Below are positions 54,340-64,000 of a DNA stretch of 64,000 nucleotides, piece by piece (within the stretch, counting starts at the first letter, position 1; the number at the start of each line of letters is the position of its first letter). The notes below the pieces were generated by a model. That model did not search any database and had not been told where the DNA came from. It saw only the letters and a list, made by a program, of their open reading frames with translations. Source of the DNA: Serinus canaria. Taxonomy: Eukaryota > Chordata > Aves > Passeriformes > Fringillidae. The DNA lies in NCBI RefSeq assembly GCF_022539315.1, contig NC_066314.1:55737180-55801179 (forward strand). Reading direction: 5' to 3'. Made by a program: the position numbers and the translations under genes.

Positions 54340-54509
54340 TTATTCCTTTTTTTGCCCTTCACCTCTAGATTCCAGTAGCACCTCTTGCCATTTCTTCTCC
54401 ATCTGCTCTTTGCACATCAGGCAGATATCTTCCAAGTGCTGCATGGCGCTGGACAGGTCTGGGTTGGCCTGGATGGCCACGCAGTCGTAGGCCATCCAGG
54501 TTGCACACA
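54340..54509 (-). CDS. SYCE3: SYCE3 coding exon 2 (terminal)
   Basis: It holds 170 coding bases ending in TAA. The stop overlaps an AATAAA at 54344-54339 on the same strand, which is too close to the stop to be the only poly(A) signal. Confidence 0.92.
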
Positions 54510-55540
54510 CTGCAAACACCACAGGTATTACTATTTTCTGGCGAGGAAAAAGCAATGACTGATTCAAGAAATAAATTCAATAAGCAAGTTCAATTAATAA
54601 AATGATATATTATCAGTTCAGATCTCAGAGAAGGCTGGAAAATAAAATGGAAACTGCCTACAGTAATACTAGACTATTTATTCTATTTAAATAGACTATT
54701 CAGTATTACTTCTTTATAAATGTCTCAAAATAGTTCATAATGAAAGTACACTGATGTAATTTATGGACACTTCTCCTAAAAATGACAACAAAACAGGTAA
54801 TCAAACAGAAAGGGTCAAGCGACTGTTTTAAAATATATGAATATTATATAAGGAATCATCCCTCCAGACTAGTTACAGCTAGGTGAGGAAGAATAAGATC
54901 AAGGAGATTGCAATAGAGATTAAATATTTTAAGGAAAACTTAAGAAATGAAATTGATTTTAAAATAATCAGTACCGTAAATAATGGAATTAATTTTGAAA
55001 TAATGAGTATCTGATAAAGCTGAGCAAATAGTTTTAGCGCTTATGTACTAATGTACACTTACATACTTTCCCCTTTATTTTACCAAGAATTCACTACAGT
55101 ACACTGATCTGAGAGGTATGTATCCATTTTTTAGAATTCTCATTTTATAGACTATATTTTAATAATTGTACATTAAACACCTTAGTAATATTTCTGGTTT
55201 TAACCAACACTCAGAACTAAGCATGCATCATCACCTATTGATTTTTAATTCTGAGCCATCTGGACCACCTAAATTATTTGCATGCTTTTTCACAATTAAT
55301 AATGAGGATTAGTTGATGGTGATTGTTTTAATTACATTTCTATCACACAGAAGTTTACAGAATAAATATAAAAAAAGATCTTCAGTGTCTTTAGTACAAA
55401 AATCCATATCATTCCTAATAAAGACCTGTACCTGCTAGTTTTTCCATTTCCTCCAGAAGTTCCTCCATGTCTGTTTTAAAGTTCTCCACCATCTTTCCCC
55501 TGTTATAATAGTTTCCTTCCTGAGATTCTGATTCAGCCAT
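54340..55540 (-). CDS. SYCE3: SYCE3, synaptonemal complex central element protein 3
   Basis: SYCE3 is a small helical protein of the meiotic synaptonemal complex. It binds SYCP1 and SYCE1 and is needed to build the central element. On the minus strand, exon 55540-55432 starts MAESESQEGNYYNRGKM and runs to LEEMEKLA with a GTACAG donor. Exon 54509-54340 continues in frame after TTTGCAG as VCATWMAYDCVAIQANPD and then LEDICLMCKEQMEKKWQEVL, ending at TAA. The product is 92 residues, close to the 88 of human SYCE3 as I recall it. It shares the ATWMAYD core, the LED and CKE.MEK.WQE motifs and an acidic, NY-containing N-terminus. An acceptor TTATAG sits directly before the ATG, so a non-coding 5' exon must lie upstream, probably in the CpG island near 56.4 kb. 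It converges with YBX3. Confidence 0.92.
55432..55540 (-). CDS. SYCE3: SYCE3 coding exon 1
   Basis: It holds 109 coding bases from the ATG to the donor CAG|GTACAG. The upstream CTTATAG acceptor touches the ATG, so almost no 5'UTR is in this exon. Confidence 0.9.
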
Positions 55541-56409
55541 CTATAAGGAAACCAAGAATTCCCTACTTTATTTTACTCTTAAGTGAGTTGATTTTCATAG
55601 TTGAGACAAAGTAACATTGTAATAAAAAAATAAAAGCATACACTTTTTAGATTTACATGTGAATTTAGTAAGAATCTGCGTTTAAGGTTACTGGTCATCT
55701 GTATGCTGCACATTACTTGTGACTCATTTAGAAACTGGTAGAAAGAATTAGCTAAAATATGCTGTGCTTGTGCAAAATAAAGATTTTTGGTATCAGTAAT
55801 AAAAGATCATTGTGTCAAACCCTTCACTAGCAACTTCATTACCCAGTTACAGTTGTCTTCCAGCTTCTCTCCCAAATATTCTGACCCAGGGCAACTCCTT
55901 ATTTTCAAAGTTAGTTGTAAAATCCCCATTTGTAACCAATATTTATTTCACAATTGCGGGCTCCAGCCAGGTTAAGTACAAACACTAAGTTCTATCACCA
56001 TAGAGGCAGATAAGTGATTATGATTCCCTAACCTCTGCTTAGTTGTAGGGAATGAAATTCTAAGATGTAAAATGCTTGGGGCAAAAATAGTTTTGGAACC
56101 TTAGTGTTCACCGAAAATGTGACACAAAATATTGCCTTTAATTTCCTATTCTGAAAACCATCAGTGGGTGGGACGGAACTGTGAAGAAAGAGACGGAAGA
56201 GCTTTAGTGTAGCGACTTTATACATCATGCTGCAGAGTTTTTATCTTATGCTAGTGGCTATCTCTTTTCCGGGCTTTATGGCCGATATGTGGGGAAGGAA
56301 CGCGACCGGTGGTTTGTAATGGCTTTAAAGCATTTTAAACCGGCGCCAAACCTCGGACGCTAGGTGTTCCAAGTGTCTCTTCATACAACGAGGTAAAACT
56401 GAGGTTAAC

Positions 56410-56785
56410 CGGGCATCCCTCTTGCCCCGGAGCCCTTGGAGAGCCCAATCCCCGGAGCTGCGCCACACCACAAGCCCACACTGGGGCGCCGGGGCCGCGC
56501 CGCCGGCCGCCCTCACGGACAGGGCGGGCGGTAACGGGACACCAAACACCGCCCGCCCGCCGTGCCCGCCCCTCTCGCCAGCTCATTGCCCGAGCTCGCG
56601 AGCTCGGTTGATTCTGTGTTTCACGAACACAATGACTTGGGAGAGCTCGGCGGCCGGGGGAGCGGCGCGGTTGGCGCGCCGCGGCGCCGGGCAGTGGCTG
56701 TGGCTGTGCCTTGGCTCCATGTCCCGGCTCCGTGTCCCCCCTGCCCCTCGCTTCCAGCGCCGCCGCGGCCGGCTCTGTGCGGCAT
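56410..56785. promoter_or_regulatory. CpG island, SYCE3-side half
   Basis: CpG-dense DNA upstream of SYCE3 on its own strand, ending exactly where a CR1 element starts. It is the likely home of the non-coding SYCE3 5' exon. Open frames here on both strands reflect GC content. Confidence 0.6.
56590..56607. promoter_or_regulatory. 18-bp perfect palindrome with CTCGCGAG core
   Basis: CCGAGCTCGCGAGCTCGG is its own reverse complement and lies inside the CpG island. The core resembles the TCTCGCGAGA element found in CpG-island promoters, which is bound by factors such as BANP. The match is to a variant, not the exact consensus. Confidence 0.55.
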
Positions 56786-57595
56786 GACAGACAGAATCAC
56801 AGAATCTCTAGGTTGGAAGAGACCTTCAAGATCATCGAGTCCAACCCATGCCCTAACACCTCAATTAAACCATGGCACCGAGTGCCACATCCAGTCTTTT
56901 TTTAAACACATCCAGAATGGTGACTTCACCACCCTGGGCAGACAATTCCAGTACTTTATCACTCTTTCCATAAAAAAACTTTTTTCCTAATATCCAACCT
57001 ATATTTCCCTTGGCACAGCCTGTGTCCTCTGGTTCTGTCAGTTGCTGCCTGGAGAAAGAGACCAACCTCCACCTGACTATACGCACCTTTCAGGTAGGGA
57101 GTACACCTCTCAGCTATAGAGATTGATAAGGTCACCCCTGAGTCTCCTTTTCTCCAGGCTAAACAACCCCAGCTCCCTCAGCCACTCCTCACAGGGCTTG
57201 TGTTCCCAGCCCCTCACCAGCGTCGTTGCCTCCTCTGAATGCACTCAAGGGTCTCAATGTCCTTCCTGAACTGAGGGGCCAGAACTGGACACAGCACTCA
57301 AGGCGTGGCCTCACCAGTGCCAAGTACAGGGGAAGAATGACCTCCCTACTGCTGGCGACACTATTCCTGAGACGGGCCAGGATGCCACTGGCCTTCTTGG
57401 CCACCAGGACACACTTCTGGCTCATGTTCAGCCGGCTATTGATCAGTACCCCCAGGTCCCTTTCTGCCTGGGCATTGTCCAGCCACACTGTCCCCAGCCT
57501 ATAACGCTGCAGGGGGTTACTGTGGTCAAAATGCAGGACTCGGCACTTGGATTTATTAAAGACCATCTTATTGGGTTCCGCCCATCTATCCAACA
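56785..57595 (-). mobile_element. CR1 LINE, antisense 3' part with reverse transcriptase remnant
   Basis: It starts with the CR1 3' terminal motif in reverse complement (GAATCACAGAATC, TTGGAAGAGACCTTCAAG). It then carries the CR1 3'UTR, and from about 57200 to 57595 the minus strand encodes the C-terminal reverse transcriptase region: [49 protein letters not shown]. It is 5'-truncated and not functional. Confidence 0.92.
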
Positions 57596-57602
57596 GAGCC
57601 GT

Positions 57603-57734
57603 GTGTGTGGTTTCGGTGGTTTCTCTGTGTGCTAAGCTGTCCTGCAGATAGAGGATGGTTATGTTAATAAAACTGCCAGTCTGATGCCTTTCAGTATGCT
57701 TAACCATAAAGAAAAAGCAGAGAAGGACAGAGGA
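57603..57734. repeat. Unclassified dispersed repeat, copy 1
   Basis: This segment aligns at roughly 85 percent by eye with 59279-59413. Shared blocks include GGATGGTTATGTTAATAAAA and AGAAAAA.CAGAGAAGGA.AGAGGA. It joins the 5' edge of the CR1 and then CpG-island sequence. A TTAATAAAA inside suggests a retroelement end, but the class is unknown. Confidence 0.7.
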
Positions 57735-58000
57735 CCGGGCCGGGCGTGCTGGGCAACGCAGCCTCCCTCCGTCCCGTGCCCGGCGCGGCGCCGTCCCGGG
57801 GCCCGGAGCAGGGGAGGTGCCGCCCTCCGTGCCCGCAGCCCCAGCGCAGCACGGGGCGCCCTCCGCCGCCAGCCCTGCCCGCACCGCCCCCGGATCGCCG
57901 AGCCACAGGAGCTGCAGTGGTGGCGGCAGCGGCCGCGCCAGATGGCCTGCGGTGGTTTCAGGGGCTTTCCTGACAGTAACGCAGAAGGTACATCTTAACC
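57735..58000. promoter_or_regulatory. CpG island, right half
   Basis: CpG-dense sequence resumes directly after the repeat pair and fades near 58000. With 56410-56785 it probably formed one island before the insertions. Confidence 0.6.
57942..57987 (+). CDS. Possible first exon of an unidentified + strand transcript
   Basis: An ATG after GCGCCAG opens a short frame ([15 protein letters not shown] plus one base) and meets a plausible donor, GAAG|GTACAT, at 57988. It lies at the downstream edge of the CpG island. Joined to the well-formed exon at 61613-62135 the frame closes quickly, so any transcript may have only a short upstream frame here. By human 12p13 order the next gene after YBX3 is STYK1, which has non-coding 5' exons. 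That assignment is inference only. Confidence 0.25.
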
Positions 58001-59278
58001 CCCGAGTTTAAAGCCGGGTGGAGCTTCTGCTGCTTTCCTCAGGGAGTCTCTCCCTGCCTGCGGGACGGAGGGAGACCAGGGCCGGCAATGACAGCACAAC
58101 GGGCAGCAGGTTCATGGCTAGGGAGAGTAGGTTTATATTGGATATAAGGAAAAAATCAGGTTAGAATTTTTCTGGAGAAAGAGCAACAAGACTCAAGGTT
58201 GTCAAGAGTTAATAGATAGGAATGATCTGGTTTATAGCGGAGTCCCATTTCTGAATTGTCCGTGGTCCAAGTCATGTCCCATTCCACATCAATATCCAAA
58301 CCTTGAATGGTTTGGGCTGTCTATTGTTATCCTATTTCATCCTCACAAACACAAACTTAGTCCTGTTTTTAAATTATTTGGTATATTAGTATTCTCATTA
58401 TACAGCAGACCTGCTCATCTCTTGCAATCACCACTCATTTCACTGCAAACTGAGCAGCTAGTTTGAAGATGAGACTCTTATCTTCAAAATAAAATTAAGT
58501 ATTTATTCACCTAAGTTGCATGAATGCAACTTTATCACAGAGCATTGTGTTTCTAAAGTTTTGCAGGGGCTCAAAAGCAGCTGAGTAAAACCCCTGAATA
58601 AAAGAAGTGCTAGCAAATTACTGGACCTTCAGCTGGCTGATGAAGATTGATGCCCGATCATTAGGTCATTTCAGTTTTCTACTTTATTTCTTTTCATATT
58701 CTTTATTTCTTTCAAGGGTGCAACCTTTGGAAATTTCAAATAACAAATACTGCAGGGCTGAACTGAAAATCACAACAGAATTGCCATTAAAAAAAATAGG
58801 CTGGTAATTTTTCTTGATTAAGAAAACCTGCTACTTTGAGAGGCAAAGCTCATGAGGCAGAGCAGACACTTGGGATAATGATGGGAAGTTTTCTTTTGCT
58901 TCAAGATCATTCCTATACTGTGCCATGTTGTGCTTATCTGCAAAAACTACATCAAGGGTGTGTGTCCCAGAAAAGTGCTACACTTCCTCTGCATGGCCCT
59001 TTCCCCAGCCACATCTTGTTCCTTCTCACAGTATGTTGTTACCAATGATCCTTGGTTGGCTCTGCAGCTGCCTGGCTGTTGTTGTTTGAGGCTTACACAT
59101 TAGCCCCTTACCTTCTGAGTTTCTACACATCTGTGGGCTTATTTTGACCAAAATATCAGTCACAGTCTATCAGCTATAAGCCACAGTTTTAAGTGTGCCC
59201 TATATTAGAAGGTGAAAATAACTCTAGAAGTTCACTGCTTAGTCCCACAACCCATCTTGAGGCTATGGTGCAGCAGCT
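58001..59278. other. Intergenic or intronic sequence with a CR1 scrap
   Basis: Around 58124-58165 the sequence GAGTAGGTTTATATTGGATA matches the CR1 3'UTR and is too short to classify further. The rest is unique-looking and AT-rich. Confidence 0.4.
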
Positions 59279-59413
59279 GTGTGTGGTTAGAATGGTTTCT
59301 ACGTGTGCTCTGGCTGTCTTGGAGATAAAGAGGATGGTTATGTTAATAAAACTGGCAGTCTGCTGCCTTTCAGTGTGCTTAATCATGAAGAAAAAACAGA
59401 GAAGGATAGAGGA
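59279..59413. repeat. Unclassified dispersed repeat, copy 2
   Basis: This is the second copy of the element at 57603-57734, in the same orientation, 1.7 kb away. Flanking sequences of the two copies differ, so this is dispersal rather than a local duplication of a longer segment. Confidence 0.7.
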
Positions 59414-60456
59414 TGTTTAACAGGCAATGTTTTCTTTGTGGATGCACATACAATACAAGACATAGCAGGAAAAGTCTGTTTTTCACAGGACAATAAATTC
59501 TGTCACTTCACTAAGCAGGGGGAAAGGCTTGTTGATGAATGAGGAGGATTATATAGGCTGAAGCTTCAACTCTGAACCATTAAAATATCTTATCCAACCA
59601 GTCAGACTGGGAGCACAACAGAGACACTGGTGGGGGAAATTAAAAGCTGCAGCCATTGTTGCTTTTGCATATGCTTACCCTGAATATTTAACCCTTTGCC
59701 TTTCACACTCTCTTCCACAGTAGGGAGGTGTAGAAACTGAAAGGAGGAAGATTTTCAGTTGTCATATTTTTAAACAGGAATCTGAATAGGTTTTCCTCCA
59801 GGTGCCCTTGAGGAGGGTGCCTGTGGAATGTAGCTCATTTCAGTAAGGGACTCATTTAAATGAGGAACTGTTATTTGCATTTTATCTACTATTTAATGGA
59901 GAATGAGGTATAAGACAGATCCCCTGCTCCTTCATGGAGAAAACACTACAGAGAATCAATGCAAATTAGTACCAGAATGAGAGGAAAGCTGAAATCAGAG
60001 TCTAAGCCTACATTCTGCAGCTGTAGTGATCTTTCTATTTCAAGAAAATTTTCAGTCTAGAAGATGTCTTTCCTGGTTTCTCAGGGGATAATAGTCCAGG
60101 ACAGGACTATTTTGCTGATACTACTTTGCCCACTCCTCCCAGTGTCTGTAGAGAGATCAAGCAATGAAAAAATCACTCCTGCTTTTCACCATTTTGCACA
60201 CATGGGTTAATGACAGCTGGAAGAATAGTGCTAAGGAGAAGTCTCTCTTAAATTAACAATTGTCTTTTGATACCTAAAGGTACTGATTGTGCCACAACTA
60301 AAATTTTCCCCAGAATAACACAATTATGTGCAGCAACAAAATGTTAATAGGAGTAGATGAGTTTGGCCAAAACAGTTGGCAGAGATCACATCATCTGCTG
60401 CATCTTCCCCAAACCACCTGCATCGAGTTGCTGAGTGAGAAATGAAGTTTGTCTCT
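59414..60456. other. Intergenic or intronic sequence, no feature seen
   Basis: AT-rich unique-looking DNA preceding the second LTR copy. No gene or array was recognised. Confidence 0.45.
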
Positions 60457-61073
60457 TGTGAAAAATGTGTATTTTATGATTGGCTTTTCGCAAATATTAT
60501 AACAAATATTATATGTGTTGTGTTAGAAAGTAATGCTGTATTAATTCTCTGAAGTAGTGTGTTAAATATAGTTTTAGGTTATAACAAAATGTTAAAATAG
60601 AAACTATGCTATGTAGGATACTGTTTTCTAAAGAAAGGACTTGCACTGAGATAGCAGTCACAGGACACCTAAATCTTTCAGAGAAAGAGAATTTATTGCT
60701 CCATTATCAGGAGAAACAAATTTCTTCCCGCCTCGCTCAGGCAGGATGATGCTGTTAGGATTATGAGGAAGAAGCTGATGATGACCAGACAGAATCCTGT
60801 ATTTGAATGGAATTTATGCATCATGTATGAGATGTATGAATATGCTACAGGCTATTGTTTTTAAGGGTTAATCCTCTGTTAACAGGTGTCCTTTTTCGGG
60901 CTTATGCTGCCCAGAAAAAGGTACCCAGATATCCGTAACTCTTTGTTTCTATTGTCTCATATTGTCGTAATTCAAATTGTCCAAATTATTATTACTTTAT
61001 TATTATTTTTATAACCATTTTATTACTATTAAACTTTTAAAATTTTAAAAACAAGTGATTGGCGTTTTCCACA
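60457..61073 (+). mobile_element. Solo LTR of an endogenous retrovirus, copy B
   Basis: It runs from TGTGAAAAATGTG to GGCGTTTTCCACA and is the same family as the element at 19530-20138. Flanking 5-mers TCTCT and ACTCT match at 4 of 5. Between them the two copies differ by substitutions and by indels in the middle third, so they are separate insertions, not a recent duplication. No internal viral genes lie beside it. Confidence 0.85.
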
Positions 61074-61612
61074 ACTCTCAACAAGAAGTAGGTCTCATGT
61101 TGTTTACACTTGAAAAGCAACTGTCTCTCACTCCTATGAAGTAGGTAAGCAAATAATCTTGTGTAGACTCACATAAGCAGGACTCGGGAACCTGAAACTC
61201 TTAACACAAGATTTATCAGTGATAGGGGAGAGCAGACCAACGGCTGGGGCCTGTATACATGGGTTGGTTGGGAAGAAAGTCCCCAGAACTAAAATGCAGA
61301 TGTGTGATGAAGATTAGACCCCGCGGCTGCTGAGGACACCAGTGGAGCACAATGGAGAACCCCAGGGCATCATGGCAGGAAAAGGTCACAGGGAACTTCA
61401 GGAATATTGCTTAGTGTGTTTGGGGGGCACAGAGTGGTGTGAGGAAATGGCAGGGGAAAGCCAAACTTTCCTAAGTTCTGTCAGAATGCATGGACAGCCC
61501 GAGCAAGAGGGACACCAAGGGGCAAGGCAGAATGTGAAAAAACTTTGGTTTCTGCTGTCTGCTGTAGCATGTTTTGATATCATTAATCTTTTTTCTCTTT
61601 CTTCAATTGCAG

Positions 61613-62135
61613 ACTGTGTTCCTGATGGAATGCTTTTCCAGCCTCTGTAGTCCTAGGGTTTTTGTACAGATTTTCTGTTCCAAGAGCCCATTCTTTTCAA
61701 ATGTGAACCTGAAGCCAGAAGTGCATGAGTTCTGTTTATTACATAACCTGTCCCTCTTGATCTGTGTTGGTGTGCCTTTCAAACCCTACTGCAGGTGCCT
61801 GCCTGAGGGCTCTTTGCTGTGCCTGTCTCTGTAGTCAGCCCATGAGCAGCTGGTGTGTGGAAGCCAGGCAGACCTGTTCTGCAAGTATGTGCCTTCCTGT
61901 CAGCTGTGTGTTGGACATCCCCGGGGAGACAGCTGAGGAGACCTAGAGCAGCAAAGATCCGAAGCTGGGCGGGACTGGAGTAGAAAAATCAGTGAGGAGG
62001 AACTTAATCATAAGAATTACCACCCTACCAAGGTAATCATCAGAGTTACTGGGAGTGGCCTCACAAACTGGGAACCGGCAGCAGGAGAGCTTCAGGAAAA
62101 GACAACCGCAGGGCAAGGGAACTGGTGTCATTCAG
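61613..62135 (+). ncRNA. Candidate internal exon, probably non-coding
   Basis: A strong polypyrimidine tract and acceptor (CTTTCTTCAATTGCAG) precede 61613, and a near-consensus donor ATTCAG|GTAAGTGAG follows 62135. All frames are interrupted within the 523 bases, so it would be a 5'UTR exon or part of a long non-coding RNA. It may follow the putative exon at 57942. Confidence 0.35.
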
Positions 62136-64000
62136 GTAAGTGAGAGAAAGCACTTCTGGAAGATCAGCCCATTAATATTTATTTCTTAAAAGACTTTTAT
62201 TAATATAAATGTGACCTGAATTAGAAGGTGGCTGTACTGTAAAGTCTATATGTCTCTGTGTGTGCATGCATGTACATATGTGCATGTGCCTACTGCTGGT
62301 AGTGAAGCTACTTACAGCCATTTCTGTGATCATAATGGCGTTGGGGTTTAAAGAAAAAATAAAAGAGGGATGTCCTCTACATACTGTCTGATTTGAATGA
62401 AATAGCTCACAGGCATTTTTTAAAGAGGAAGAAATTTAAAAAGTAATTAAATTTTGTATAAAATTAGCCTTAGTTCACTGAAACAAAGTGATGCTATGCA
62501 TGTGTGTATAAATATGTCCAGTCTTTAGTTAAGTAATACATGCCTAGGGCTGAATTCAGAACTAATTACCATTTTACTCCCATCACTGTTACTTGATTGT
62601 AATGCAGTGATCTCTAACCCATAGTGGTGCAGATATCTAGATTTTCATGAGTTTACCTCTGTGTGCATGAGCTAATGATTAAATTACAAACAAAATCTGT
62701 GTTAAATCCACCAAGGAACATCCAGAACTTGGAAAACTAAAACTAAAGTTGTCTACACAGCTTCAGGTAGCTGTGAATTTATGAAAGCAGATTTATGTTG
62801 GATTTCTGAAACCATTAGGCAGCAATGTGATGTCATACAGTGTTCTCATCACACAGTAGGTTTTTCACAACAAGAGCTATATATATGTGTTGTCCTTTGA
62901 AACAAAAATTCTTCATTCTTCTCATGTTCTGTCATAGCTTTTGCTGTCAGTTTTTCAGAATTTCTATATTTGTGCTGGGGTTTGGTACAGGCTTAATACA
63001 GGCAGCTTAATACCAGCAAAATCAGAGCTCAGTCAGCAGGGAGACATTTTCAAAAGTAGGATATGATTTTGCTTTCATAAAAGGAAGCCACAGGTGATAG
63101 TGTACTGTTGAAAGTTTGGCCTCTAGGCTTTTAATAGCCTGCTCATTTAGGGCTTCAGCTTAATGTATTCCTTGAGGTTTTTATTATTTTAACTCATTCT
63201 TCAGATTATCTGTGAGGAATTACTTTGGGTGGCCTTAATTCATTGGAAATGTTCAAGATATATGTTAATTTTCCAGAAACTATAGTAGTCCATGTCTGCA
63301 TTAGAAAAAATATCTTTGTCTTAATCCTCATTCAGGTTCTGTACCAATTCACACTTCTGTTCTTAGATTTCCTTATGCAGCACAAATAAATTAATTTCTG
63401 TAGATGATCTAAGCAAAACCTAGCACTGTAAGAACTTGCATATCTCCACTGAAATGGTGCCAGTTAGAACTACAACATTTTTAGCATAAAAGCACAAGCA
63501 GCAATGAGTCCTCCTGACTCATTTCTCAGTGCAGTAGTGACTGAGAAATGTGCCTGTTTTTTCTGCAATATTGAAAAAGAGCCAAGTTTCCTCTAAGTAA
63601 CCACCTGCTCAAATAGCAGCACAGGCCTCATTATTTGCTGTTTTCTCTATGGTCTAGCTCTTCAAAAGTGGTCAGCCTGATTTTCTTCCACTCCCTTAAT
63701 ATGCTTCTGTAGCAGCTAGCCTAGGTTTGATATTTAAGTATTGCTTCTAATTTTGTACGAAGAGAAAGTCTTGTGTTTCTGTGTCTGATTTTTGAAACAC
63801 TTTGTTTTCTTACAGGGTGTTACAGCTACCAGCTGTTCCAAAAGTGAGTTATAATACTAAATCTTTATAGCTGAGACAGTGCTACAGCAAGCCACAGGAT
63901 ATTATTTTTAGTCCTTGTTCACAAGGACAGAAGGGACTCTGGTGTGGCTGGTGAGAATTTCTCATTCAGCACAGGTGAAGATGCTGCTTGGTAACCCACA
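62136..64000. other. Likely intronic sequence to the end of the window
   Basis: AT-rich DNA with a TG/CA-rich patch at 62252-62288. A 28-base stretch at 63817-63844 lies between a TTCTTACAG acceptor and a GTGAGT donor and could be a microexon, but nothing else supports it. Confidence 0.35.

Noticed and set aside
57189..57884. 231-codon minus-strand frame
   Set aside because: It is the C-terminal reverse transcriptase remnant of a 5'-truncated CR1 joined to flanking repeat and CpG sequence, not a host gene.

Overview
The window looks like a bird, most likely a songbird. It carries several pieces of the avian CR1 LINE, a tRNA-Ile-headed SINE with a CR1-like tail of the kind described from zebra finch (TguSINE1-like), and three solo LTRs of passerine-style endogenous retroviruses. 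Gene structure is vertebrate: long introns, GT-AG junctions and CpG-island promoters.

Three protein-coding genes can be supported. (1) Bases 1-3648 (+) hold the last two coding exons of PACSIN2, encoding the C-terminal half of its SH3 domain, followed by a 3'UTR of about 1.7 kb. (2) Bases 32136-48467 (+) hold a complete YBX3 (CSDA/ZONAB) cold-shock-domain gene. It has eight coding exons, 286 codons, a promoter CpG island, a 3'UTR intron and a clear poly(A) site at about 49436. (3) Bases 54340-55540 (-) hold the two coding exons of SYCE3, a small central-element protein of the synaptonemal complex. YBX3 and SYCE3 converge tail to tail. A tentative spliced transcript leaves a CpG island at about 57.9 kb on the + strand. 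It could be the 5' end of the next gene (STYK1 by human 12p13 order), but this is inference.

The 26 kb between PACSIN2 and YBX3 has no recognisable coding exon. It does contain two further CpG islands, at 18.8-20.9 kb and 26.6-27.6 kb. The first is interrupted by a solo LTR. The second contains a tandem 81-bp promoter repeat with a CACGTG E-box and YY1-like sites in each unit. These suggest unannotated or non-coding transcription units. Other repeats are a 1.1-kb solo LTR with a perfect 5-bp target duplication, an (ATTC)n array, a compound TC/TA array, a recent 102-bp tandem duplication, and an 18-copy TGCCG array just upstream of YBX3.

Retroelements sit in or beside all but one of the CpG islands: an LTR at 19.5 kb, a CR1 upstream of YBX3 at 31.5 kb, and a CR1 plus a second repeat splitting the SYCE3-side island at 56.8-57.7 kb. 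The AT-richer flanks (3-14 kb, 33-56 kb, 58-64 kb) are intron or ordinary intergenic sequence. No bacterial-type system, CRISPR array, rRNA or functional tRNA gene was seen.
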